A stretch of 64,000 nucleotides of DNA from contig NZ_LSOF01000013.1 of the NCBI RefSeq assembly GCF_001592875.1, forward strand, positions 18,798 to 82,797, given 5' to 3'. A program made the position numbers and the translations under genes. The stretch is from Pseudomonas sp. BMS12 (GTDB lineage: Bacteria; Pseudomonadota; Gammaproteobacteria; Pseudomonadales; Pseudomonadaceae). This document shows positions 16,230 through 24,494 of this stretch, piece after piece (position 1 is the stretch's first letter; every line of letters begins with the position of its first letter). The notes beneath the pieces were generated by a model. That model was not told the origin of the DNA. It saw nothing but the letters and a program-made list of their open reading frames with translations, and ran no database searches.

Positions 16230-17588
16230 ATGACCCGTACAGTTTTGTGTACTTCCGCAGTCCTGCTTGCCCTCGCGTTGCCCCTGACGGCACAGGCCAA
16301 GGTGAGCGCCGAACAGGCGGCGCAGCTGGGCACCACCCTCACGCCATTCGGCGCCGAGCGCCAGGGCGATGCGGCCAAGGGCATTGCCGAGTGGACTGGC
16401 GGCCTGAGCCAGGTGCCGGCCGGTTATGCCGGCCCGGGCAGCTTCCATGTCGACCCCTTCGCCGGCGAGCAGCCGTTGCGGGTGATCGACGCGCAGAACA
16501 TGGGGGCCGACGAGGCCAGCCTCAGCCCCGGCGTGAAGGCCCTGCTCAAGACCTACCCACAGACGTTCAAGCTGCCGGTCTACCCCAGCCACCGCAGCTT
16601 CGCCGCGCCGCCGGAAATCTACGCCAATACCCGGCGCAACGCCGAACAGGCGACCCTGGCCGACGGTGGCAATGGCCTGGTGGGCGCCTATGCCGGTATC
16701 CCTTTCCCGATCCCGGCCGATGGCCGCGAGGCGATCTGGAATCACATCGCCCGCTGGCAGGGGCGCTATATCGACGAGGTCGCCATCACCGCCCAGGTCA
16801 CGGCCAGCGGCAGTTATTCGATTCTGCGTGAGCGCATCCAGCTGCTGTCCAACTACTACCACCCGCAGAAGGACGCCGGCAGCCTGGACAATCAGCTCTA
16901 CTACTTCGCCAGCGAACTGTTGCCGCCCTCGCGCGATGTCGGTCGCGCCCTGCTGGTGCACGAGCCCATCGACCAGGTCGCCGAGCCGCGCGCCGCCTGG
17001 ATCTACAACCCCGGCCAGCGCCGCGTGCGGCGCGCCCCGACGCTGGCCTACGACACGCCGATCGACGGCATCTACGCCGACGATACCGACATGTACAACG
17101 GTGCCACCGACCGCTACGACTGGAAGCTGCTCGGCAAGCAGGCGTTGCTGGTGCCTTACCACAACTACGCCATGGAACAGCCGGGGCGGGCGCTGGACGA
17201 GTTGGTCAAGCCGGGCCATCTCAACCCCGAGCTGACCCGCTGGGAGATGCACCGCGTATGGGTGGTCGAGGCCACCTTGCGGCCGGGCCAGCGCCATGTG
17301 CACGCCAAGCGCCGCTTCTACCTGGACGAGGACAGCTGGTACGCCCTGATGGTGGAAAACTACGATGCCCGAGGCGAGCTGTGGCACGTCAACCTGGCCT
17401 TCAGCAAGAACGCCTACGAGGTGCCCACCATTGCGCCGGTCAACCTGGTATTCCACGACCTGATCGCGCGCAGCTACACCGCCATCGGCCTGCGCAACAA
17501 CGAGAAGGCGCCGCGTCAGTTCCTGCTGGCCGCGCCGCCGGAAAACTACTTCACCCCGGCGAGCCTGCGCCGCAAGGGTACTCAGTAG
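16230..17588 (+). CDS. DUF1329 periplasmic protein
   Basis: 452-residue exported protein with a clear Sec signal (about 1-22, cleaved after A-Q-A). The mature part matches DUF1329, a LolA/LppX-like lipid-binding fold that accompanies DUF1302. Recognisable segments are E-W-T-G-G-L near the N-terminus, Y-N-P-G-Q-R-R-V-R-R-A-P and W-K-L-L-G-K-Q. It probably shuttles a hydrophobic ligand to or from the DUF1302 barrel. The frame also permits ATG 16215, overlapping the upstream stop, but ATG 16230 has the better-placed CAGGGA and begins directly with the signal peptide. It is co-transcribed with the DUF1302 gene. Confidence 0.85.
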   Translation: MTRTVLCTSAVLLALALPLTAQAKVSAEQAAQLGTTLTPFGAERQGDAAKGIAEWTGGLSQVPAGYAGPGSFHVDPFAGEQPLRVIDAQNMGADEASLSPGVKALLKTYPQTFKLPVYPSHRSFAAPPEIYANTRRNAEQATLADGGNGLVGAYAGIPFPIPADGREAIWNHIARWQGRYIDEVAITAQVTASGSYSILRERIQLLSNYYHPQKDAGSLDNQLYYFASELLPPSRDVGRALLVHEPIDQVAEPRAAWIYNPGQRRVRRAPTLAYDTPIDGIYADDTDMYNGATDRYDWKLLGKQALLVPYHNYAMEQPGRALDELVKPGHLNPELTRWEMHRVWVVEATLRPGQRHVHAKRRFYLDEDSWYALMVENYDARGELWHVNLAFSKNAYEVPTIAPVNLVFHDLIARSYTAIGLRNNEKAPRQFLLAAPPENYFTPASLRRKGTQ

Positions 17589-17679
17589 CGTCAGCGCCGG
17601 GGCCTGCGCCGCGCATCCTCGGCCGCGCGGGCCTCCGGTAGTGACGAGCCGGCGCGAAACCCGCAGAATGGCCACTTTC

Positions 17680-17702
17680 GCCCGGCACCACGGCTGCCGG
17701 GC
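17680..17702 (+). terminator. Hairpin between the DUF1329 gene and the next operon
   Basis: An 8-bp perfect stem GCCCGGCA / TGCCGGGC, loop of 7, lies 92 bp after the DUF1329 stop and 33 bp before the next gene. Only a weak T-rich tail follows. Confidence 0.35.
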
Positions 17703-17734
17703 CTTCGTCGGTCTTTCGGGTCTCGTTCTGAACT

Positions 17735-18619
17735 ATGCGAATGCGGTTGTTGTTGCTGGGTGGGGGTAATGCCCTGGGTCAGGCGCTGGTGCGTCAGGGC
17801 GCCGAAGAGGACATCGGCTTCCTCGCCCCGCGCCCGCCGGAAAGCGGCTGGGACGCTGCCAGTCTCACCCAGTTGCTCGACGAGACCCGCCCCGATGCGC
17901 TGATCAACCTGGCCTACTACCAGGACTGGTTCCAGGCCGAGGGCTTCGACGAGCCGCGCTTCGCCCAGCAGGAACGCGCGGTGGAGCGCCTCGCCGAGCT
18001 CTGCCAGCACCATGACATCCTGCTGCTGCAACCCTCCAGCTACCGCGTATTCGACGGCTCGCGCGCCACCGCCTACAGCGAGAAGGACGAGCCGGTGCCG
18101 CTCGGCCTGCGCGGCCAGGCCCTGCTGCGTATCGAACAATGCGTGCGGGCCAGCTGCCCGCGACATGTGCTGCTGCGTTTCGGCTGGCTGCTGGATGACA
18201 GCGCCGAGGGCGTGCTCGGGCGCTTCCTGCAGCGTGCCGAGCGGGAGCAGGAATTGCTGATGGCCGATGACCGGCGTGGCAACCCGACCCCGGTCGACGA
18301 TGCCGCGCGGGTGATCCTCGCGGTGCTCAAGCAGCTGGACTGCGCCAGCCCGCTGTGGGGCATCTACCATTACGGCGGCCATGAGGCCACCACGCCGCTG
18401 GCCCTGGGCCAGGCGATCCTTGGCGAGGCGCGCGGCCTGCATCCGCTCAAGGTGCAGGAAGTCGGCGCCCAGGCCCACGCCGCCCGTGCCGACGCCGCGG
18501 ATGAGCCGCAGCATGCGGTGCTGGCCTGCAAGAAGATCATGCACACCTTCGGCATCAAGCCCCGGGCCTGGCGCGCTGGCCTGCCGGCACTGCTGGACCG
18601 CTACTACCGACATGCCTGA
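17735..18619 (+). CDS. RmlD-like sugar-nucleotide reductase family protein
   Basis: 294-residue Rossmann-fold protein of the dTDP-4-dehydrorhamnose reductase (RmlD) type: N-terminal nucleotide motif L-L-G-G-G-N-A-L-G-Q-A-L (about 6-17), N-L-A-Y-Y, and S-S-Y-R-V-F-D-G resembling the T-D-Y-V-F-D-G segment of RmlD. The catalytic Y-x-x-x-K of classical RmlD is not obvious (R-G-Q-A-L at that place), so enzymatic activity is uncertain. It sits 8 bp before an NAD-dependent epimerase gene; the pair occurs in the same order in P. aeruginosa (PA4069-PA4068, from memory). The pathway is unknown. Confidence 0.8.
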   Translation: MRMRLLLLGGGNALGQALVRQGAEEDIGFLAPRPPESGWDAASLTQLLDETRPDALINLAYYQDWFQAEGFDEPRFAQQERAVERLAELCQHHDILLLQPSSYRVFDGSRATAYSEKDEPVPLGLRGQALLRIEQCVRASCPRHVLLRFGWLLDDSAEGVLGRFLQRAEREQELLMADDRRGNPTPVDDAARVILAVLKQLDCASPLWGIYHYGGHEATTPLALGQAILGEARGLHPLKVQEVGAQAHAARADAADEPQHAVLACKKIMHTFGIKPRAWRAGLPALLDRYYRHA

Positions 18620-18626
18620 GAAACCC

Positions 18627-19556
18627 ATGAGCGACTCCCCGATTCTGGTCACCGGCGGCGCCGGCTTCATCGGCTCGCACCTGTGCGATGCCCTGCTGGC
18701 CGCCGGCTACCGCGTACGGGTGCTGGACAACCTGTCGACCGGCCAGCGCGGCAACCTGCCGCTGCACGATCCGCGCGTCGAACTGATCGAAGGCGATGTG
18801 GCCGATGCCGCCCTGGTACGCCGCGCCGTGGCCGGCTGCCAGGCCGTGGCGCATCTGGCCGCGGTGGCCTCGGTGCAGGCCTCGGTGGACGATCCGGTGA
18901 GCACCCACCAGAGCAACTTCATCGGCACCCTGAATATCTGCGAGGCGATGCGCGAAGCCGGCGTGCGCCGCGTGCTGTTCGCCTCCAGCGCCGCCATCTA
19001 CGGTAACAACGGCGAAGGCGTGGCGGTGACCGAAGACACGCCCAAGGCGCCACTGACACCCTATGCGGCGGACAAGCTGGCCAGCGAGCAATACCTGGAC
19101 TTCTATCGTCGCGAGCATGGCTTCACGCCGGCGATCTTCCGCTTCTTCAACATCTACGGTCCGCGCCAGGATCCGTCCTCGCCCTATTCCGGGGTGATCA
19201 GCATCTTCACCGAACGAGCCCTGGCCGGTGCGCCGATCAAGGTCTTCGGCGATGGCGAGCAGACCCGCGACTTTTTCTATATCGCCGACCTGGTACCGCT
19301 GCTGGTGCAGGGGCTGACGGCCGATGAGGTGGCGCCGGAGGCGGTGAACGTCGGGCACAACCAGTCGATCAGCCTCAATCAGCTGCTGGCGGCCATTCGC
19401 CAGGTGCTCGGTGATCTGCCCGCGGTGACCTACGGCGAGGCCCGCCCCGGCGATATCCGCCATTCGAAAGCGGACAACAGCCGGCTGTGCCAGCGCTACC
19501 AGGTACCCCCCGCCACCCCGCTGCAGGAAGGCCTGGCGCGCCTGCTCGGGCGCTGA
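18627..19556 (+). CDS. NAD-dependent epimerase/dehydratase (extended SDR)
   Basis: 309-residue extended SDR acting on a nucleotide sugar. It has the NAD motif T-G-G-A-G-F-I-G-S-H (about 9-18), D-N-L-S-T-G-Q-R-G-N, the serine in F-A-S-S-A-A-I-Y-G, and the catalytic Y-A-A-D-K (Y-x3-K). N-I-Y-G-P-R-Q-D-P and the G-D-G-E-Q-T-R-D-F block are typical of UDP-glucose/UDP-GlcNAc 4-epimerase relatives. I start at ATG 18627; an in-frame ATG at 18612 overlaps the upstream stop and is also possible. It is co-transcribed with the RmlD-like gene and ends at a bidirectional terminator. Confidence 0.9.
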   Translation: MSDSPILVTGGAGFIGSHLCDALLAAGYRVRVLDNLSTGQRGNLPLHDPRVELIEGDVADAALVRRAVAGCQAVAHLAAVASVQASVDDPVSTHQSNFIGTLNICEAMREAGVRRVLFASSAAIYGNNGEGVAVTEDTPKAPLTPYAADKLASEQYLDFYRREHGFTPAIFRFFNIYGPRQDPSSPYSGVISIFTERALAGAPIKVFGDGEQTRDFFYIADLVPLLVQGLTADEVAPEAVNVGHNQSISLNQLLAAIRQVLGDLPAVTYGEARPGDIRHSKADNSRLCQRYQVPPATPLQEGLARLLGR

Positions 19557-19569
19557 GCCGAAGGAAATG

Positions 19570-19600
19570 AAAAAGCCCCGCGAATGCGGGGCTTTTTGTT
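19570..19600. terminator. Bidirectional terminator between epimerase gene and oprG
   Basis: AAAAGCCCCGC / GCGGGGCTTTT stem with a GAAT loop (19571-19596), with A-tract and T-tract on the two sides, placed between convergent genes. Confidence 0.9.
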
Positions 19601-19648
19601 GGTTGGCATGGGTGCTGCGCCTGGGCAAGCGCAGCAGAGGTGGGTGTC

Positions 19649-20335
19649 CTAGAACTTGTAACCCAGACCGACCATGTAGACGTAGGGGTCGACATCCACG
19701 TCCACTTTCACCTCACGGCCGCCGAAGCTGGTGGTGCCGGTGGTGTCGATGTCGATGTAGCGTACCTGGGCGTTGAGCATGATGTTGTCGGTCAGCATGT
19801 AGTCCATGCCGATCTGTGCGGCCAGGCCCCAGGAGTCGTCCATGTCCAGCCCGCTGAAGCCCTTGTCTTCGGCCTCGCTGGAGAGCTCGGTGTCGAAGAA
19901 CCAGGTGTAGTTGATGCCGGCGCCGAGGTAGGGCTGGAAGGCCGAGCTGGCGTCCATCGGGTAGTAGACGACGCTCAGGGTCGGCGGCAGGTGCTTGAGC
20001 TCGCCGAGCTTGCCGTTGAGGCCGGCGAAGGCGCCGGGCATGCCGGCAACTCCGACATCATGGCTGAACGGGGTGGCGGCCAGCAGTTCGACGCCGACGT
20101 GGTCGGTGACCATGTAGGCGAAGTTCAGGCCCAGCTGGGTGTCGCTATCCAGGGTCGCCTTGGTGCCCGCCACGTCGGTGCCGAGTGCGCCGACCCAGAT
20201 GTCGCTGCTGCTCTCGTGCGGGTCGACGGTGATGGCGCCAGCGCGGACGATGATGTCGCCGGCCTTGTGGGCCTGGGCCAGCGGAGCGACCAGGGCGAGG
20301 GCCAGCAGGGAAGTGGCGAACAGGGATGTCTTCAT
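19649..20335 (-). CDS. oprG: OmpW-family outer-membrane protein OprG
   Basis: 228-residue eight-strand beta-barrel. A signal peptide ends in A-Q-A at about residue 22; the mature protein starts H-K-A-G-D-I-I-V-R-A-G, the OmpW/OprG opening. It contains Y-Y-P (about 113) and Y-L-G-A-G-I-N-Y-T and ends in G-L-G-Y-K-F with terminal F. OprG passes small hydrophobic molecules across the outer membrane and is known in P. aeruginosa to respond to anaerobiosis (Anr) and iron. An Anr-type box stands about 72 bp upstream. Gene order around it matches PA4067. Confidence 0.95.
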   Translation of the reverse strand: MKTSLFATSLLALALVAPLAQAHKAGDIIVRAGAITVDPHESSSDIWVGALGTDVAGTKATLDSDTQLGLNFAYMVTDHVGVELLAATPFSHDVGVAGMPGAFAGLNGKLGELKHLPPTLSVVYYPMDASSAFQPYLGAGINYTWFFDTELSSEAEDKGFSGLDMDDSWGLAAQIGMDYMLTDNIMLNAQVRYIDIDTTGTTSFGGREVKVDVDVDPYVYMVGLGYKF

Positions 20336-20379
20336 GATGTGCTCCGAGGAGAGTCAGCAGTTTGTATTGGCTGACTGCG

Positions 20380-20420
20380 ATCTTAGGGAGCACGGCTGGA
20401 CGCCTGTTGATCCAGCTCAA
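20380..20420 (-). promoter_or_regulatory. Candidate Anr/FNR-activated oprG promoter
   Basis: Minus strand: TTGAG-CTGG-ATCAA (20420 to 20407) matches the Anr/FNR consensus TTGAT-N4-ATCAA at 9 of 10 positions. TAAGAT (20385 to 20380) resembles a -10. The box centre falls about 41 bp upstream of the start implied by that -10, the classic class II activator spacing. Confidence 0.65.
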
Positions 20421-20463
20421 TATGCGGGTGGGTGCAGGTGCGGCAATCCGGCGCACCCCTGTT

Positions 20464-20976
20464 TTACATCTCGTAGGGGTAGATCTTCTCGGCGGCCATG
20501 CTGTAGCCGGCCTCGGCCAGCTCGCTGCTGCTCGCCTCGACCCGGATCGGGCCTTCGATCCAGAACGGCTGGTACAGCGCATCGAGCAGCACGCCCAGCT
20601 CGCTGGTGACATGCACGATCTGGTTCGACGGCGGCGGCGGTACATGGATGCAGGCGCCGAAGTAGGGCACGAAGAGGAACTCGGTCACCCGGCCTTCCTC
20701 GGTCACGTCCAGCGGCACTATGTAACCGGGCAGTTTGACCTGGGCCTGGTCCAGGCTCTGCACCACCGGCGCGGCCGGTGACTGCTGCTGGGCGGCCGGG
20801 GCGCTTTCGGCGGCCAGCGCATCGGCCAGTTGCGAGAGGTCGTGCATGGGCGCCTGCTGGGCTTCCTGCGGCGGCGCATCGGCGGGGATCAGCTCGCTCC
20901 AGGTCAGCTCGCGAGGCTCGGCGGCCCAGAGTGGCGTGACGCAGCTCAGCAGAAGGGCGAACAGCAGGTGACGCAT
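20464..20976 (-). CDS. DUF3299 family exported protein
   Basis: 170-residue exported protein with a signal peptide (about 1-19, P-L-W-A-A). The mature part has E-L-T-W-S-E-L-I-P, then after a Q/A-rich linker the DUF3299 core: K-L-P-G-Y-I-V-P-L-D, F-L-F-V-P-Y-F-G-A-C-I-H-V-P-P-P-P and F-W-I-E-G-P. The conserved G-A-C-I-H-V-P-P-P-P includes a Cys and His that could bind metal. I start at M-R-H-L-L-F because the longer frame lacks a signal. It is the last gene of the zinc-type ABC operon, 8 bp after the permease gene; the order matches PA4066 in P. aeruginosa from memory. Confidence 0.83.
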   Translation of the reverse strand: MRHLLFALLLSCVTPLWAAEPRELTWSELIPADAPPQEAQQAPMHDLSQLADALAAESAPAAQQQSPAAPVVQSLDQAQVKLPGYIVPLDVTEEGRVTEFLFVPYFGACIHVPPPPSNQIVHVTSELGVLLDALYQPFWIEGPIRVEASSSELAEAGYSMAAEKIYPYEM

Positions 20977-20984
20977 GGGCAACC

Positions 20985-22247
20985 TCACAAACGAATGGAC
21001 AGGCCGTCGGCCAGCGATTGCCGATAGGCGCGCCAGGCAGGCACGGTGCCCATCAGCAGGGCGGCGCCCAGAATACCCGCGAGCAGGCTCCACTCATAGG
21101 CGCTCGGCAGCGCCAGCGGCAGATACAGACCGTACTGCGCCTGCACCCAGCCCTGGCTGGCGCCGATGCCGAGGTACAGCAGCGCCAGGCCCAGCGCCGC
21201 GCCGGCCAGGGCCAGCACCAGCGCCTCCAGCACCAGCAGGCCGGCGATATGCCAGGGCCGTGCGCCCACCGAGCGCAGGATGGCCATCTCGCGGCGGCGT
21301 TCGTTGAGGCTGGTGAGGATGGCCGTGAGCATGCCGATCAGACCGGTCAGCACGACGAACAGCGAGACCACGAACAGTGCCTTCTCCGCCGTACCCATCA
21401 GGCTCCACAGCTCCTGCAGGGCCACGCCGGGGAGAATCGCCAGCAGCGGCTCGCCACGGTATTCGTTGACCTGACGCTGTACGGTGAAGGTGGCGATCTT
21501 GCTCTTCAGGCCCAGCAGAACTGCCGTGATGGCCTTGGGTTGCAGGTGCATGGCGCGCGCCTGCTCGGCACTGACCTTGCCGGCGCCACGGGCCGGAGCG
21601 CCGTTCTGCCAGTCCACGTGCAGTGCCTCCATGCCTTCCAGCGAGATGTGCAGGGTACGGTCCACCGGCGTACCGGTGCGCGCGAGGATGCCGACCACGG
21701 TGAACGGCTTGTCGTCGTGCTGGGTCAGGCTGATGGTGCTGACGCCATGGGCCAGGACGATCTTGTCACCGAGCTTGTAGTGCAGGGCCTCGGCCACCTC
21801 GGCGCCGAGCACCACCTCGAACAGGTCGGCGAACGGCTTGCCCTGGGCCAGCTGCAGCGTTTGCGCGCGACCGTAGCGGTAGTGCTCGAAGTAGCCGCTA
21901 TCGGTACCCAGCACCCGGTAACCGCGATGCGAGTCACCCAGCGACAGCGGGATGGCCCATTTGAGCTGGGGGCTGTGGGCCAGGGTTTCGAAGCTGTCCC
22001 AGCGGATGTTGTTGGTGGCGTTGCCGATGCGGAACACCGAGTACAGCAGCAGGTTCACGCTGCCGGAACGGGCACCGACGATCAGGTCGGTGCCGCTGAT
22101 GGTACTGGCGAAACTGGCTCGCGCCTCGGTGCGCACGCGCTCGACGGCCAGTAGCAGGCACACCGAGAGGGCGATGGCGAACACCGTGAGCAGGGCGGTA
22201 AAGCGGCGGTTGGCCAGGCTGGCCAAGGCGATACGGATCAGGTGCAT
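20985..22247 (-). CDS. MacB/FtsX-type ABC transporter permease
   Basis: Inner-membrane permease of 420 residues with the four-helix MacB/FtsX layout: TM1 near 18-35, a large periplasmic domain (about 40-270), then three TM helices near 285-310, 335-360 and 385-405. The cytoplasmic E-R-R-R-E-M-A-I-L-R-S-V-G-A-R motif contacts the ATPase. Such proteins use ATP to drive work in the periplasm rather than simple import. The ancestral ribosome site of this gene (GGAGG at the end of the ATPase gene) is now separated from the ATG by a 269-bp MITE, while the reading frame itself is intact. It likely acts with the His-rich protein and DUF3299 in zinc homeostasis. Confidence 0.9.
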   Translation of the reverse strand: MHLIRIALASLANRRFTALLTVFAIALSVCLLLAVERVRTEARASFASTISGTDLIVGARSGSVNLLLYSVFRIGNATNNIRWDSFETLAHSPQLKWAIPLSLGDSHRGYRVLGTDSGYFEHYRYGRAQTLQLAQGKPFADLFEVVLGAEVAEALHYKLGDKIVLAHGVSTISLTQHDDKPFTVVGILARTGTPVDRTLHISLEGMEALHVDWQNGAPARGAGKVSAEQARAMHLQPKAITAVLLGLKSKIATFTVQRQVNEYRGEPLLAILPGVALQELWSLMGTAEKALFVVSLFVVLTGLIGMLTAILTSLNERRREMAILRSVGARPWHIAGLLVLEALVLALAGAALGLALLYLGIGASQGWVQAQYGLYLPLALPSAYEWSLLAGILGAALLMGTVPAWRAYRQSLADGLSIRL

Positions 22248-22249
22248 GT

Positions 22250-22518
22250 TAGGGTCTGTTCCCGGTTTTTTGTGGGCCGCGTTGCCGCGTCAAATGGCGC
22301 CAGGCTAGGCGTGGGACGCAGGCAATGGTCGCCCCCTTGGCAAGTCCCGCAACAACGCATGGCGCCATTTGCCGCGCAACCCGAAGGGCCGGGCCAGTTT
22401 TTGCGCGGTGCTGCGTTATTCGTCGTTCATTTGGAATAACCAAACCTCTCTCCTCATGCCTTGCTCCGCGCAAAAACTGGCTCCGGCGCGGCCTACAAAA
22501 AACCGGGAACAGACCCTA
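22250..22518. mobile_element. MITE with 32-bp terminal inverted repeats, TA target duplication
   Basis: Non-coding element of 269 bp including a TA at each end. Its terminal inverted repeats (22250-22281 and 22487-22518, starting TAGGGTCTGTTCCCGG) match at 31 of 32 positions. Two further inverted pairs lie inside: 22281-22301 with 22361-22380 (GTTGC...AAATGGCGCC, a few mismatches) and a perfect 15-bp pair CCAGTTTTTGCGCGG (22394-22408) with 22466-22480. The TA duplication fits an IS630/Tc1-mariner-type mobiliser. It sits between the ABC ATPase and permease genes. Removing the element plus one TA restores GGAGG-CATAAC-ATG, a stop codon overlapped by an ideal ribosome site. No transposase is present and no other copy was seen here. 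Confidence 0.85.
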
Positions 22519-23241
22519 TGCCTCCACCGGCTTGCTGGCGCGATTCAGTTCGGCCAGCGACACGCTGCGGTCGAACAGCGGAGCCAGGCTCTGGTCATGG
22601 CTGACGAACAGCAGGCTGGAACCGGCCGCGCGGCATTCGGCGAACAGCAGCTGCAGGAAGGCCTCGCGGGCGTCGTAGTCGAGCGCCGAGGTTGGCTCGT
22701 CGGCGATCACCAGTTCCGGCTGGCCGATCAACGCGCGGGCGGCGGCCACCCGCTGCTGCTGGCCGATGGACAGGCTGTCGGCGCGGCGCTCAAGGAGCTC
22801 GGCCTTCAGGCCCAGGTGTTGCAACAGGTGCACGGCAGCGCCGTCGACGCTGCCGTGGCGCTCGCTGGCGCGGTGGGCCCTGCTCTTGGAGAAACGGCAG
22901 GGCAGTTCGACGTTCTCGCGTACCGAGAGGAACGGCAGCAGGTTGAACTGCTGGAAGATGTAGCCGGTGTGGTCGACACGAAAGCGATCACGGGCGCCGG
23001 ACGACATCTGCGAAAGTTCCTGGCCGAGCAGCTTGAGGCTGCCGCGGCCGGGCTTCTGCACGCCGCCGAGCAGGCCGAGCAGGGTAGTCTTGCCGCTGCC
23101 GCTGGGGCCTTTCAGGAACAGGCTCTCGCCGCGTTGCAGCGTGAAGGTCGGGATATCCAGCAGCTCGGCCTGGCCGGGCCAGGCGAAGCCGAGGTCGGAA
23201 AGTTCGATCAGCGCTTGGGGCATGGGCGAGGCGCGAGTCAT
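22516..23241 (-). CDS. ABC transporter ATP-binding protein (MacB/LolD type)
   Basis: 241-residue ATPase partner of the permease. It has Walker A G-P-S-G-S-G-K-T-T, the Q-loop in G-Y-I-F-Q-Q-F-N-L-L, a degenerate signature L-S-I-G-Q-Q-Q-R, Walker B V-I-A-D-E-P, and an H-loop in F-V-S-H-D. The protein still ends P-V-E-A, but its stop codon TAG is made from the TA target duplication and the first G of the MITE; the ancestral stop was TAA. It lies second in the operon, after the His-rich zinc protein. No strong ribosome site was seen at 23241; ATG 23223 is an alternative start. Confidence 0.92.
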   Translation of the reverse strand: MTRASPMPQALIELSDLGFAWPGQAELLDIPTFTLQRGESLFLKGPSGSGKTTLLGLLGGVQKPGRGSLKLLGQELSQMSSGARDRFRVDHTGYIFQQFNLLPFLSVRENVELPCRFSKSRAHRASERHGSVDGAAVHLLQHLGLKAELLERRADSLSIGQQQRVAAARALIGQPELVIADEPTSALDYDAREAFLQLLFAECRAAGSSLLFVSHDQSLAPLFDRSVSLAELNRASKPVEA

Positions 23242-23303
23242 GGAGGGTCCAACAGCTTAATGGAGTTTGGCGGGCATGATGTACTCGCCGAAGAGGGGCT
23301 GAA

Positions 23304-23912
<609 letters not shown>

Positions 23913-23942
23913 GGTGAGAGGGCTCCGATGATGAATTGTTAG

Positions 23943-23955
23943 GTTATGTTGTAAC
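23943..23955 (-). promoter_or_regulatory. Candidate Zur box of the zinc operon
   Basis: GTTAT-GTT-GTAAC is a near-perfect dyad matching the Zur core GTTAT-N3-ATAAC at 9 of 10 positions. It lies 31-43 bp upstream of the DUF2796 ATG, where a promoter is expected, and between divergent genes. Confidence 0.55.
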
Positions 23956-24026
23956 GCTTAATCGGCGCGATTGGCCAGCCTCGCCATGCGTGGCAGCATG
24001 ACGGGCAGATATTCGGGAGTGCTGCA

Positions 24027-24371
24027 ATGTTGAGAATCAAGGGCCGAGTCGGCGACTGGCCGGTGGACCTGACGGTGGAAATGGACGCCGAAGACTGGGC
24101 ACAGCTGGCGGCGCATCTGCCACCTGCGGCGCCCTCGGCACCGGCTCAGGCTGCTTCGGCGGGCAATCCGGCGGACGGCCTGTGGCCGTTGGCGCTGGAG
24201 CTGCTGCAACGCGCCGGCAGCATGGATGGACCGCAGTTGCTTGGCGAACTTTCGGCCCTGGCCGGCGGCGACGTGGCGGGCAAGCGCCTGCTGGTGCGTC
24301 TGCGCCATTGCCCCCAGGTTCAGGTGGAAAGCGGTACCGAAGCGCCGCTGTATCGCTGGATCGGCGTCTAG
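24027..24371 (+). CDS. Conserved hypothetical protein
   Basis: 114-residue soluble protein of unknown function. It begins M-L-R-I-K-G-R-V-G-D-W-P-V-D-L-T-V-E-M-D, an amphipathic beta-rich N-terminal part (1-35), then an Ala/Pro linker and a helical C-terminal part with L-A-L-E-L-L-Q-R-A-G. No signal peptide or known motif is visible. A similar gene lies at this spot in P. aeruginosa (PA4062, from memory). GGGAG precedes the ATG at good spacing. It is divergent from the zinc operon. Confidence 0.72.
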   Translation: MLRIKGRVGDWPVDLTVEMDAEDWAQLAAHLPPAAPSAPAQAASAGNPADGLWPLALELLQRAGSMDGPQLLGELSALAGGDVAGKRLLVRLRHCPQVQVESGTEAPLYRWIGV

Positions 24372-24494
24372 TCTGCCCGGCGACCTTCACGTTTTTTTCA
24401 GGCTGGCTTGACCGGTTTTTCACCCGCTCACCCCTAAGGTGCTGAGCGCCAGGGTGTATCGCCCTGGCGACTTCCATCTCATGGGGTTGCCTGC

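Noticed and set aside
24447..24469. Stem-loop CGCCAGGG / CCCTGGCG before the COG4705-like gene
   Set aside because: No T-tract follows and it is too small to call a riboswitch; kept only as a note in that gene's entry.
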